Origin: Yimella lutea
Lineage (GTDB): Bacteria > Actinomycetota > Actinomycetes > Actinomycetales > Dermatophilaceae
Reading direction: 5' to 3'
NCBI RefSeq assembly: GCF_006715095.1
Contig: NZ_VFMO01000001.1
Span: 1,302,001-1,366,000, forward strand
DNA length: 64,000 nt
Below, in pieces: positions 18,959 through 26,587 of this stretch (its first letter is position 1; each line of letters starts with the position of its first letter). The position numbers and the translations under genes are program-made. The notes below the pieces were generated by a model. The model made no database searches, was not told the DNA's origin, and was given only the letters and a program-made list of their open reading frames with translations.

Positions 18959-19792
18959 ATGTGTGGGCGATACGCAGCCAGCTTCAGCCCGGACGACATC
19001 GCCGACGAGTTCGATGTCGACGAGGACCGCACCGATGAGCACGCTCGATCGGTGTTGGTGAACCCACAGCAACCGCCGGCCGGTGCGCCCGACTGGAACA
19101 TGGCTCCGACCAAGCAGTCGACCGTCGTGCTGACGCGTGTTCCGAAAGACGATCCCGACAACGCACCGGTCCGTCAGCTGCGCCTGCTGACGTGGGGTCT
19201 GGTGCCGTCGTGGTCCAGGGACACCAAGGTCGGTCTGCGAATGATCAACGCTCGATCCGAGACCTTGCTCGACAAGGGCGCATTCGCGAAGGCCGCGGTC
19301 GATCGGCGGTGCCTGGTTCCGGCTGACGGTTGGTATGAGTGGCAGGTCAGTCAGACCGCGACCGACGCGAAGGGCAAGCCGCGCAAGCAGCCGTTCTTCA
19401 TCCGTCGTGGCGACGGCGAGCACTGTGCGTTCGCGGGTGTCTATGAGTTCTGGCGCGACAAGAGCAAGGACGCGGACGACCCGGACGCGTGGCTCACGAC
19501 GTTCTCGATCATCACCACCGCGGCCGAGGCCGGCCTCGACCGCATCCACGACCGTCAGCCGCTGGTGCTCGACCGCGAGGTGTGGCAGCACTGGCTCGAC
19601 CCGGACACCAAGGACCCGGACGAGGTGCGCGCGCTGCTCGAATCGCCTCCGCCGGGCCGTTTCGAGGCGTGGCCGGTCTCGTCCGCAGTCGGTTCCGGAC
19701 GCAACAACGGCGAGCAGTTGACCCTGCCGATCGGCCGGGACGAGCTTCGGGGAGTCACCGACCCGACCACCGGCGAGATCATCGGGGCGTAG
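18959..19792 (+). CDS. SRAP/HMCES-type abasic-site shield protein
   Basis: A 277-residue SOS-response-associated peptidase family protein (YedK/HMCES). It begins [15 protein letters not shown]; removal of Met exposes the catalytic Cys2, which in characterised members makes a thiazolidine link to abasic sites in single-stranded DNA. The family blocks PRWGLVPSW-like ([12 protein letters not shown]), INARSETL and [13 protein letters not shown] (with the conserved Glu) are all visible, as is the HDRQPLVL block with the conserved His. It probably shares an operon with the hydrolase that starts 3 nt after it. Confidence 0.93.
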   Translation: MCGRYAASFSPDDIADEFDVDEDRTDEHARSVLVNPQQPPAGAPDWNMAPTKQSTVVLTRVPKDDPDNAPVRQLRLLTWGLVPSWSRDTKVGLRMINARSETLLDKGAFAKAAVDRRCLVPADGWYEWQVSQTATDAKGKPRKQPFFIRRGDGEHCAFAGVYEFWRDKSKDADDPDAWLTTFSIITTAAEAGLDRIHDRQPLVLDREVWQHWLDPDTKDPDEVRALLESPPPGRFEAWPVSSAVGSGRNNGEQLTLPIGRDELRGVTDPTTGEIIGA

Positions 19793-19795
19793 CGG

Positions 19796-20440
19796 ATGTC
19801 GGTGCAGACCAGGCTGCAGATCACGGAGATCGACACTCCTCAGGGAGTCGGCCGAGCGCACATCGAGCGTGCGACGGATGCTCGCGGCACGGTTGTGGTG
19901 AGCCACGGTGCCGGCGGCGGGATCGAAGCGCCCGACCTGGTTGCGCTCCGTACCCTCGTTGCCGACGGTTGGAACTACGTCCGTGTCGAGCAACCCTGGC
20001 GGGTTGCCGGACGCAAGCTGGCGACGCCGCCCAGAACACTGGACGTGGCATGGGCGACGATCATCGCGGCGCTCACCGCGGGTCGCGGCAAGCTGCCCGG
20101 TCCGTTGGTCGTGGGCGGCCGGTCCGCCGGTGCCCGGGTCGCCTGTCGCACCGCGGTCGAGGTGGGTGCGGACGCCGTGCTGGCCCTGTCGTTCCCGCTG
20201 AGCGGGGCCGGCAAGTCCGACCGGGGCCGCGCGTGCGAGGTGCGTGGCGTGCTGGATGCCGGGCTGCCGATCGCGGTGGTGCAGGGAGCAACCGACCCGT
20301 TCGGCCGTCCGGACGATTTCCACGACGAGTTCGGTGACGCGCTGCCGGTCTTCGCGTGCAAGGGGGCGCACGGCTTCAGCAAGCAGCCCGACGACGTCGT
20401 GGCTGCGGTGCGGGACTGGCTCGGCACACTCGCCCGTTGA
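19796..20440 (+). CDS. Alpha/beta-hydrolase family protein (KANL3/Tex30-like)
   Basis: A 214-residue small alpha/beta hydrolase. Visible are an oxyanion-type loop ([10 protein letters not shown]), a nucleophile elbow GRSAGARVA (Ser at about 105), a plausible acid in QGATDPFG and a His in KGAHGF, so the catalytic triad looks complete. No signal peptide. It resembles the KANL3/Tex30 hydrolase-like domain; the substrate is unknown. It starts 3 nt after the SRAP stop. The sigR promoter begins 27 nt after its stop. Confidence 0.75.
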   Translation: MSVQTRLQITEIDTPQGVGRAHIERATDARGTVVVSHGAGGGIEAPDLVALRTLVADGWNYVRVEQPWRVAGRKLATPPRTLDVAWATIIAALTAGRGKLPGPLVVGGRSAGARVACRTAVEVGADAVLALSFPLSGAGKSDRGRACEVRGVLDAGLPIAVVQGATDPFGRPDDFHDEFGDALPVFACKGAHGFSKQPDDVVAAVRDWLGTLAR

Positions 20441-20466
20441 ACCGCGCGTCTGGGTCGGGTGAGGCC

Positions 20467-20492
20467 GGAATGATCAGGTCCCGACGGGTGTT
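20467..20492 (+). promoter_or_regulatory. SigR-type promoter upstream of sigR (autoregulatory)
   Basis: GGAAT (20467-20471), exactly 18 nt, then GTT (20490-20492): the consensus recognised by SigR/SigH-type sigma factors. It would drive a transcript carrying the ribosome site GGAGGAGG (20523-20530) and the upstream GTG at 20540, so SigR would activate a longer form of itself. Confidence 0.75.
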
Positions 20493-20539
20493 GGCCTGAG
20501 CGTGCGGGTGAGTGCTCGCACGGGAGGAGGAAACCGAGC

Positions 20540-20671
20540 GTGTTTGCCGCACCCTGCGCGCCCGACGACGTGGCGTACGACGCCGCGCCCCAGCCGGCGC
20601 CCAACGGTCTCGGCCTACCGGCCAAGCCGAAGGAGACCGACCGTCAGCGGTCGGCGTTAGGCTGGACCACG
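20540..20671 (+). other. In-frame N-terminal extension of SigR (long isoform)
   Basis: Forty-four codons from GTG 20540 continuous with sigR. The GTG has the strongest ribosome site in this region (GGAGGAGG, 9 nt away). The extension is rich in Ala, Pro and Asp (begins [13 protein letters not shown]) and contains a -10 box and second start for the short form. Streptomyces coelicolor makes an analogous unstable SigR' isoform from its autoregulated promoter; that the same happens here is inference. Confidence 0.6.
20658..20663 (+). promoter_or_regulatory. Housekeeping -10 box for the short SigR
   Basis: TAGGCT, 8 nt before the ATG at 20672, predicts a leaderless transcript for the short SigR under the main sigma factor. 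Confidence 0.55.
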
Positions 20672-21379
20672 ATGACTCAGGATCGATCCTTCAGCACGGC
20701 GACCGTGCCAACCGACCTGCCGGACGACGTGGCCGACGGCGACGACGATGACCGCAGCCACGAGAAGACCGCTGTCTCCGGCGGCACCGTCGACGTGTCC
20801 GCGGAATCGCCGGCCGAGCGCCTGGCTCGCTTCGAACGCGACGCGATGCCTTACCTCGACCAGCTCTACAGCGCCGCACTGCGCACCACGCGCAACCCCT
20901 CCGACGCCGAGGACCTCGTCCAGGAGACCTTCGCGAAGGCGTACGCCGCGTTCCACCAGTACAAGCCGGGAACGAACCTGAAGGCGTGGCTGTACCGCAT
21001 CCTGACCAACACCTACATCAACGACTACCGCAAGAAGCAGCGGCAGCCGTTGCAGTCCGACGCCGCCGAGATCGAGGACTACCAACTCGCACGTGCCGAG
21101 GCGCACACGTCCAAGGGCCTGAAGTCCGCCGAGGCCGAGGCGCTGGACCACCTGCCCGACTCCGATGTGAAGCGCGCGTTGCAGGACATCCCGGAGGACT
21201 TCCGGTTGGCCGTCTACTTCGCCGATGTCGAAGGCTTCTCCTACAAGGAGATCGCCGACATCATGGAAACCCCGATCGGCACCGTGATGTCGCGCCTGCA
21301 CCGCGGACGCCGGATGCTGCGGGAGAAGCTCACCGACTACGCGCGTGAGCGCGGATTCATCAAGGGTGACGACGCATGA
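20672..21379 (+). CDS. sigR: Thiol-stress ECF sigma factor SigR/SigH
   Basis: A 235-residue ECF sigma factor (279 from the upstream GTG). After an acidic N-terminus, region 2 is at about residues 55-125 ([20 protein letters not shown], then [20 protein letters not shown]) and region 4 at about 165-225 ([40 protein letters not shown]). It directs the disulfide-stress regulon in actinobacteria. It overlaps rsrA by ATGA, giving balanced synthesis of sigma and anti-sigma. Two promoters are visible: a SigR-type one and an internal leaderless one. Confidence 0.95.
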   Translation: MTQDRSFSTATVPTDLPDDVADGDDDDRSHEKTAVSGGTVDVSAESPAERLARFERDAMPYLDQLYSAALRTTRNPSDAEDLVQETFAKAYAAFHQYKPGTNLKAWLYRILTNTYINDYRKKQRQPLQSDAAEIEDYQLARAEAHTSKGLKSAEAEALDHLPDSDVKRALQDIPEDFRLAVYFADVEGFSYKEIADIMETPIGTVMSRLHRGRRMLREKLTDYARERGFIKGDDA

Positions 21380-21648
21380 TGTTCGACGGGGCCCACGGGT
21401 GCGACAGTTACCTGCAGCACCTGGGCGAGTACCTCGACGGTGAACTCACCGACGCGGAGTGCGCCGCGCTCAAGGAGCACCTGGCCGACTGCCCGCCGTG
21501 CCTGGACGAGTACCAGCGCGACGCGATCATGAAGGCGCTCGTGCGTCGCTCCTGCCAGTGCGAATCGGCGCCCGTCGCCCTGCGCACGCAGATCATGCAG
21601 CGGATCAGCATCCAGGTCACGACGGTGGAGGTCCACTGCATCGACTGA
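21376..21648 (+). CDS. rsrA: Zinc-binding redox-sensing anti-sigma factor RsrA
   Basis: A 90-residue ZAS-domain anti-sigma factor. The zinc ligands match RsrA: Cys9, His35, Cys39 and Cys42 (HLADCPPC), with the same 26-residue spacing between the first Cys and the His as in S. coelicolor RsrA. Oxidation of the Cys pair would release zinc and free SigR. Two further Cys in RRSCQCES lie C-terminal to the motif. Start overlaps the sigR stop (ATGA at 21376). The next gene converges 26 nt away. Confidence 0.94.
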   Translation: MMFDGAHGCDSYLQHLGEYLDGELTDAECAALKEHLADCPPCLDEYQRDAIMKALVRRSCQCESAPVALRTQIMQRISIQVTTVEVHCID

Positions 21649-21674
21649 ATCGGTCCGTCCGGCCTGCTTCGCCG

Positions 21675-22946
21675 TCAGCGGGTGGTGCCGGCGTGGGTCA
21701 GCAGGTCGACGACGTCCGGGTCGTACTCGTAGCCCATGCCCAGCGAGATCCGCTCGATGGCCTCGGCCCGCGCTTCGGGACGTCCCTGGGTGAGGTCGTC
21801 GTAGGCGTTGCACACCTTCAGGATGCGGCACTCGATCGGGACGTCCTCGCCGAACTCGCGCACATTGCGGTACGGCGTGGTCTGCTGCTCGATGATCTCG
21901 GCGACCCGTTCCATCCCGCCGAGGGTCCGGACGACTCGGGCTCCTGCGATTGCGATCGCGGCCTGGTCGGACGGTGCGGCTTCGCTGGTGGCGCCGCCCG
22001 GGATCGGGTCGGTCAATCCGAGTTGGCCCACGTCATGCATCAGTGCCGCCGTCTCCAGGTCGCGTAGCTCCCGGTCACTCAGCATCAACTGCAGGCCGAC
22101 CTCGCGCGCCAGGTCACGAACCCGACGCCCGTGGCCGGTGGTGGTGTAGCCCGTGCCGTCCGTGAGCTGCCCCAGCGCGGCGATGGCGTCGTGGCGCACC
22201 CGGACGATCCCCGCCTGCCGGCGAAGAGCGGTTCGCATAAGCAACAGGGGTGAGGCCATGACCGGCACCGACCACAGATCGAGCGGGCCGAACCCCAGCG
22301 CGATCGCGACCGCGATGCCCAGTACCGCGAGCCAGACCGGACCGATCTCGCGGGCAAGTTGTTCGCCCTGGGTGCCAAGGCGTCCCGGTGCGGCAGTGCG
22401 CAGCACGAGAAGCCCGAGGTCGACGGCGATCGCCACCAGGCCGCAAAGGGTCATCGCCAGCGCCGTGCGCCACGGATCGTCGAGCCATCCTTGAGCAGCC
22501 GAAGCCGGCGATTCGCCGTCGATGATCGGCATGTTGCGGAACAGCAGGGCGGCTGCCGTTGCGCCGATGAGGCGGCTGCCGAGCATCGCCAACGAGGTGC
22601 GGCCTTGACCCAGCAACGAGGACAAACCCACCCCGACCATCGTTCCGACCGCGAGGGCGACGACCACCAGAGCGGTGCCGGTCAGGTCATTCTGAGCGGT
22701 CGACAACGGAGTCAGCACCATCGCCAGTCCGATGGACGGCGCCAGTGGCGATGCGTCCGTGCCGCTGGGCAGTCGAAGATGCAGCGGGACGACCAGGGCG
22801 AGCGCGATGGTCATCACGCCCAGACGCCAACCCGCGTCGGCAAGTGCCTGTGCCGGATTGAGGGCGAGCGTGGCAGCCGCGACGAGCAGCACGACCGTGC
22901 TCAGCACAACGATCGCGCGATCGACCAGCGGCTGACGACTCCTCAT
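21675..22946 (-). CDS. Membrane protein with degenerate HD-GYP-like domain (second of a pair)
   Basis: A 423-residue protein with about eight transmembrane helices in residues 1-235 and a cytoplasmic HD domain at about 250-410. The HD pair is kept (ALMHDVGQLGL) but the following Lys of HD-GYP enzymes is Gln and the HHE...GYP region is replaced (IIEQQTTPYRNV). Cyclic-di-GMP hydrolysis is therefore doubtful; a signalling or different phosphohydrolase role is possible. The start overlaps the stop of the preceding paralogous gene (ATGA, 22943-22946), and a 32-residue peptide gene heads the same operon. Confidence 0.8.
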   Translation of the reverse strand: MRSRQPLVDRAIVVLSTVVLLVAAATLALNPAQALADAGWRLGVMTIALALVVPLHLRLPSGTDASPLAPSIGLAMVLTPLSTAQNDLTGTALVVVALAVGTMVGVGLSSLLGQGRTSLAMLGSRLIGATAAALLFRNMPIIDGESPASAAQGWLDDPWRTALAMTLCGLVAIAVDLGLLVLRTAAPGRLGTQGEQLAREIGPVWLAVLGIAVAIALGFGPLDLWSVPVMASPLLLMRTALRRQAGIVRVRHDAIAALGQLTDGTGYTTTGHGRRVRDLAREVGLQLMLSDRELRDLETAALMHDVGQLGLTDPIPGGATSEAAPSDQAAIAIAGARVVRTLGGMERVAEIIEQQTTPYRNVREFGEDVPIECRILKVCNAYDDLTQGRPEARAEAIERISLGMGYEYDPDVVDLLTHAGTTR

Positions 22947-24280
22947 CCCACGGCACCCTCGTGGACCCCCAACGGGGACGGCGAGGCGAGTTTCTGGATG
23001 ATCTGCTCAGGCAGGGTTCCGCCGGCTGCAGCGGACATGCCCTGACGGGCGGCCGGGTCGAGTTCGTCGCGTCGGGCAACGGCCTCGATGCACTCGCAGA
23101 TCAGCGTGGAATCGACGCCTGCGTCGCGGCCGAGCTCCATGAGCCGGTGCTCGAGCATCGACGCCAGCGCATCGGCGGTGGCCAGCACCCCTGTCACCGA
23201 CGTGTTGCCCGGCGCACCCAGTGGGTCGGACTGGGTGGCGATGACCTTCCGGACGCTGCTCAGGAAGTCGACGCCGTCGAGCAGGCCTGCTCCGCTACGG
23301 GCGGACTCACGGTCGACGGTGATGATGTTCGGGCGATCGGGGTCGATGGTGCCCAGGTGGTGCAGGCGTGCTGCATGGCGGACGTCCTGGACGTCGGCTT
23401 CGGACAAACCGCGCACATTGCCGATCTCCTCCGCGATCACCATCACGAGCTCGCCGTGGCGGCGAGACCCCGGACGGTGGAGTTCGAGGGCGGACACCAG
23501 CGCCTCGACGGCGTGGTCGACGTTGGATGCCTCGGCGGCGAGGGAGGAGTAGGCCCATTGCGCCAGCAGCAGCGGAGGTGCCATGACCAGGACCGTGAAC
23601 GGCCCGATGCGAGCACCGACCCACAGCACCACGACCAGGTAGGAGATGAGGCCGCCGGTGAGGAACAGCAGCGAGCTGCTGCGTCCGAAGTCGCGCAGCG
23701 ACACGTTGTACGGCACCCCGGCGGTGATGTGGATGACCGCGCTCAGCAGCAGGGCGTTGACCAGCAGCATGACCAGGGTGGCCACGAACATCGGGAACGA
23801 AAGCGTCGAGATGTGCTCGCTGATCCATGGCCGCCGACCGGTCCCGGCATCGGTCATGACACTGAACACGACGCCGCCGGCCATGCCGACCCAGCCGGTC
23901 ATCACTGCGTTGAACGCCCGGACGCGGGATGACCATGTGCTAAGGAAGAGGCTGGCGGCGATGATTCCCAGGGCGGCCGCACCGACCGGTCCGCAGAGCA
24001 CAGCAGCAACACCCATCAGGGTCGACGTCAGTGACATTGAAGCGAACCGCTGGGCGAAGGCGGAGAACGACTCGGCGACCCATGCGACGCAGACGAGCAG
24101 GACGAGAGTGACCGAGTCCTGAACGCCGTCGCCCATGAGCGTGCACGCGATGATCGCGCCGAACAGTGCAACGCCGAGCACCGTCGTGAGTGGGGTGGCG
24201 CTGCCTAGAGCTGCTCGTCGTGGATCTGTCGGGGAAGCCGGTACGGCGCCGCTGGGGGGCGGCGCCGTAGTGGTGTTCAT
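22943..24280 (-). CDS. Membrane protein with degenerate HD domain (first of a pair)
   Basis: A 445-residue paralogue of the next gene: about eight hydrophobic segments (residues 35-270) and a cytoplasmic HD-like domain. The motif reads ARLHHLGTI where an active enzyme has LHDxGK, so the metal-binding Asp is lost and catalysis is unlikely. Part of the helical framework is kept (SRRHGELVMVIAEEIG). It starts 16 nt after the 32-residue peptide gene with a weak site (GGAA), and overlaps its paralogue by ATGA. A pair in which one subunit keeps the HD and the other does not suggests a heteromeric membrane sensor. Confidence 0.8.
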   Translation of the reverse strand: MNTTTAPPPSGAVPASPTDPRRAALGSATPLTTVLGVALFGAIIACTLMGDGVQDSVTLVLLVCVAWVAESFSAFAQRFASMSLTSTLMGVAAVLCGPVGAAALGIIAASLFLSTWSSRVRAFNAVMTGWVGMAGGVVFSVMTDAGTGRRPWISEHISTLSFPMFVATLVMLLVNALLLSAVIHITAGVPYNVSLRDFGRSSSLLFLTGGLISYLVVVLWVGARIGPFTVLVMAPPLLLAQWAYSSLAAEASNVDHAVEALVSALELHRPGSRRHGELVMVIAEEIGNVRGLSEADVQDVRHAARLHHLGTIDPDRPNIITVDRESARSGAGLLDGVDFLSSVRKVIATQSDPLGAPGNTSVTGVLATADALASMLEHRLMELGRDAGVDSTLICECIEAVARRDELDPAARQGMSAAAGGTLPEQIIQKLASPSPLGVHEGAVG

Positions 24281-24296
24281 GTTTCCGATCAGGGGA

Positions 24297-24395
24297 TCAG
24301 TTGCCGCCCGGCGGACGCCATCCGACAATCGAGGTGGGGGACGTGGTCTGCCCGCCGGACAGCATGGCGGCAAGCAGTTCGAGGAAGGCGTTCAT
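24297..24395 (-). CDS. 32-residue peptide heading the twin-HD operon
   Basis: Reads ATG to TGA, 32 residues, with a good ribosome site (AGGTGG about 9 nt upstream) and 16 nt before the first HD gene. The N-terminal half is an amphipathic/hydrophobic helix (MNAFLELLAAML), the middle is Ser/Gly/Thr-rich, and the C-terminus is GWRPPGGN. Codon third positions are almost all G or C, as in real genes here. I do not recognise the family. It could be a signal peptide for the membrane HD proteins, a small membrane regulator, or a leader peptide controlling their translation. Confidence 0.55.
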   Translation of the reverse strand: MNAFLELLAAMLSGGQTTSPTSIVGWRPPGGN

Positions 24396-24447
24396 AGATG
24401 GTCCACCTGAATGCTGTAGTCATGCGCTCGGTCGAGCGCAGTCCTTC

Positions 24448-24486
24448 ATTATGCCATGTGTCACACATCCTTGAACAGATGTTCAG
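24448..24486 (-). promoter_or_regulatory. Probable operator/promoter of the peptide-HD operon
   Basis: On the minus strand CATAAT (24453-24448) can serve as a -10 box with a -35 about 16-17 nt upstream (GTTCAA/TTCAAG). Between them lies the palindrome ATGTGT-C-ACACAT (24456-24468). The -35 coincides with TTGAAC-AGAT-GTTCAG (24471-24486), whose GAAC-N4-GTTC core resembles actinobacterial LexA boxes with two mismatches. Two operator-like sites in a core promoter suggest repressor control. Confidence 0.45.
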
Positions 24487-24599
24487 GCTGGGTGACCTGC
24501 AGTGAACGTCAGGTGATTTCTGCCTCCGGGTGCCGGTGTGGGAGACTGACGGAGTTTGCCGGGCCTGCCCGGCCATTGGACGACATTCAGGAGCAGACC

Positions 24600-24674
24600 A
24601 TGAGCAAGCGCGGTCGTAAGCGTCGTGCGCGCAAGGGCAAGGGTGCCAACCACGGCAAGCGTCCCAACGCCTGA
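24600..24674 (+). CDS. 50S ribosomal protein bL37
   Basis: A 24-residue, extremely basic protein (begins MSKRGRKRRARKGKG, ends ANHGKRPNA) matching the tiny actinobacterial large-subunit protein bL37. A ribosome site AGGAG (24589-24593) lies 6 nt before the ATG. A 15-bp terminator hairpin follows 20 nt downstream, so it is a single-gene unit. Confidence 0.92.
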   Translation: MSKRGRKRRARKGKGANHGKRPNA

Positions 24675-24693
24675 GCGAATCGCACAAACATGA

Positions 24694-24725
24694 CGAAGGA
24701 GCGGTGCATCTGCACCGCTCCTTCG
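24694..24725 (+). terminator. Terminator of the bL37 gene
   Basis: A perfect 15-bp stem (CGAAGGAGCGGTGCA with 24711-24725) and a minimal TC loop, 20 nt after the bL37 stop. Confidence 0.85.
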
Positions 24726-24745
24726 CCGTTCCTGCCGGTCGGACG

Positions 24746-24868
24746 TCAGGTCGTGCGTGGGGCGTGCTTGCCGGACGACCCGACCTCGTCGTGGGTGTGG
24801 TCCTCGAACGGGTCCGGGTCGTACGCCTGGACGCGTGGGTCGTCCTGGTCGGACCCGATCCTGAACAT
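24746..24868 (-). CDS. Candidate 40-residue small protein (weak)
   Basis: An ATG-to-TGA frame of 40 residues with G/C at nearly every third codon position, hydrophilic and Asp/His/Pro-rich (contains DPRVQAYDPDPFED). It has no visible ribosome site, and the hairpin at 24871-24905 lies just upstream, so expression is uncertain. No family recognised. Confidence 0.25.
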   Translation of the reverse strand: MFRIGSDQDDPRVQAYDPDPFEDHTHDEVGSSGKHAPRTT

Positions 24869-24870
24869 GA

Positions 24871-24905
24871 CGAAGGGGCACGACCGCGACGGTCGTGCCC
24901 CTTCG
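24871..24905 (-). terminator. Terminator of sodN
   Basis: A perfect 16-bp stem (CGAAGGGGCACGACCG with 24890-24905) and loop CGA, 15 nt after the sodN stop. It is nearly symmetrical, so it could act in both directions. Confidence 0.85.
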
Positions 24906-24920
24906 AACCGGGAGCGGTGC

Positions 24921-25322
24921 TCAGGCCTTCTTGGTCTCCCAGAAGATGCGATCGATCTCGGCGATCTTGGCGAGGAGGTCGTCGGCGACCTTCTCGTCCA
25001 GCTCACCCTTGGTGCCGCTGGCGCCGGCGAGCTTGGTGGCCTCGTTGACGAGGGTGTGCAGCTCGGGGTACTTCTCGAAGTGCGGCGGCTTGAAGTAGTC
25101 GGTCCACAGCACCCAGAGGTGGTGCTTGACCAGCTCGGAGCGTTGTTCCTTGATCAGGATCGCGCGGGTGCGGAAGTCCGGGTCGTCGTTGTCGGCGACC
25201 TTCTTGATGATGGCCTTGATCGACTCGGCCTCGATGCGGGCCTGAGCGGGGTCATAGACGCCACAGGGCAGGTCGCAGTGGGCGCTGACCTCGACGGTGG
25301 GGGCGATGAAACGGCGGAACAT
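24921..25322 (-). CDS. sodN: Nickel superoxide dismutase, precursor
   Basis: A 133-residue precursor of Ni-SOD. A 14-residue propeptide (MFRRFIAPTVEVSA) precedes the nickel hook HCDLPCGVYDP, which holds every metal ligand: mature His1, Cys2 and Cys6. The remainder forms the four-helix subunit of a hexamer. ATG 25322 is chosen because it gives the standard propeptide and has a ribosome site (GGAAGGA). The maturation protease gene sodX lies 75 nt upstream on the same strand. Confidence 0.96.
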   Translation of the reverse strand: MFRRFIAPTVEVSAHCDLPCGVYDPAQARIEAESIKAIIKKVADNDDPDFRTRAILIKEQRSELVKHHLWVLWTDYFKPPHFEKYPELHTLVNEATKLAGASGTKGELDEKVADDLLAKIAEIDRIFWETKKA

Positions 25323-25397
25323 GAAAGTCCTTCCCGTGGGTTTTCGCTGGGCGTGGCCCGCTCGGCAGCAGCCGAGCAAGCCCTGTCGAGATCGAAC

Positions 25398-25739
25398 TTA
25401 CTCCGCGCGGCGACCGAGTGGGCGGCGGGGCAACGGTCGTCCGCCGATCACCGCGGCGACCATCCCGCAGGACGCGATGGCGCCGACCGTTCGGGAGTCT
25501 GTGCCCTCGGCAGGGTTGTCGCTCTCGACCCACCATCCGTCCGGTGTCTCACCACGGACCCGCTTGACGGCCAGCGGACGCGGACCGGCCGGTGACGGTG
25601 GTAACTGCACCAGGTGGACGCGTCCGGGACGGGGACGGGCGCCGTACAGCACCAGTAGCCGGTCGCCGTCCTGATAGGTGGGCAACATGGATCGGCCTCG
25701 CACGATGGCGAGGCCGATCTTGAAGCGGGACAACGACAT
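25398..25739 (-). CDS. sodX: Ni-SOD maturation protease SodX (S26 family)
   Basis: A 113-residue signal-peptidase-like serine protease expected to remove the SodN propeptide so that the nickel hook can form. The S26 Ser-Lys dyad is visible: Ser17 in RGRSMLP and Lys59 in LAVKRV; a further family block is ESDNPAEGTDSR. No membrane anchor, as is usual for SodX. It starts 11 nt after the stop of the amino-acid ABC ATPase, so it is probably co-transcribed with that transporter. Confidence 0.92.
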   Translation of the reverse strand: MSLSRFKIGLAIVRGRSMLPTYQDGDRLLVLYGARPRPGRVHLVQLPPSPAGPRPLAVKRVRGETPDGWWVESDNPAEGTDSRTVGAIASCGMVAAVIGGRPLPRRPLGRRAE

Positions 25740-25750
25740 TCGCGTCCCGC

Positions 25751-26587
25751 TCAGCCCTTGGTGAGGTTGGGTGCGTCGGGCTCCCGTGTCGGCGATTCGT
25801 CCTGCTCGGCAAGGATGCGACGCAGAAAGGTGCGGGTGCGTTCGTGCTGTGGGCGGGCGATGATCTCGCGTGGCTCTCCTTGCTCGACCACCACGCCGGC
25901 GTCCATGAAGACGACACGGTCGGCGACGTCACGGGCGAACGCGATCTCGTGGGTCACCACGATCATCGTCATCCCGCCTTGCGCCAGCTCGCGCATCACG
26001 TCGAGCACCTCGCCGACAAGTTCGGGGTCGAGCGCAGAGGTCGGCTCGTCGAACAGCATCAACTTGGGGTGCATCGCGAGAGCGCGGGCGATCGCGACCC
26101 GCTGCTGCTGGCCACCCGACAACTGCGCGGGGTAGTGGTCGCAGCGGTCGCCAAGACCCACCCGCTCGAGCAATGTGCGTGCCTCGTCGCGTGCCTGCTT
26201 CTTGCCGACACCCTTGACGTGCACCGGCGCCTCGGCGACGTTTTCCAGCGCCGTCATGTGTGGGAACAGGTTGAATCGCTGGAAGACCATCCCGATCTCG
26301 CGACGCTGGTCGGCGATCTTCCTGTCGGGTAGGTGGTGCAGCGTGCCACCGCGATCCTCGTACCCCATGAGGTCGCCGTCCACCCAGATGCGTCCACCGT
26401 TGATGGACTCCAACTGGTTGATGCAGCGCAGGAACGTGGTCTTGCCCGAACCCGACGGACCGAGCAGGCAGACCACCTCGCCCTCGCGGACGTCGAGGTC
26501 GATGCCCTTGAGCACCTTGTTGTCGCCGAAGCGTTTGGTCACGTTGACCGCGTGGACGAGCGGCTGCACGTGGGTGCCGGTGGTCAT
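25751..26587 (-). CDS. Polar amino-acid ABC transporter, ATP-binding protein
   Basis: A 278-residue ATPase of the GlnQ/HisP type. Walker [10 protein letters not shown] (about residues 44-52), signature [15 protein letters not shown], Walker [15 protein letters not shown] and H-loop VVTHEIAFA are all intact. ATG 26587 overlaps the permease stop (ATGA). The substrate is probably a polar amino acid; glutamine, glutamate or histidine cannot be distinguished by eye. sodX follows 11 nt downstream. Confidence 0.93.
   Translation of the reverse strand: MTTGTHVQPLVHAVNVTKRFGDNKVLKGIDLDVREGEVVCLLGPSGSGKTTFLRCINQLESINGGRIWVDGDLMGYEDRGGTLHHLPDRKIADQRREIGMVFQRFNLFPHMTALENVAEAPVHVKGVGKKQARDEARTLLERVGLGDRCDHYPAQLSGGQQQRVAIARALAMHPKLMLFDEPTSALDPELVGEVLDVMRELAQGGMTMIVVTHEIAFARDVADRVVFMDAGVVVEQGEPREIIARPQHERTRTFLRRILAEQDESPTREPDAPNLTKG

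Noticed and set aside
25323..25379. An upstream in-frame extension of sodN
   Set aside because: ATG 25322 gives the canonical 14-residue propeptide and has a ribosome site; the extension does not match the family.
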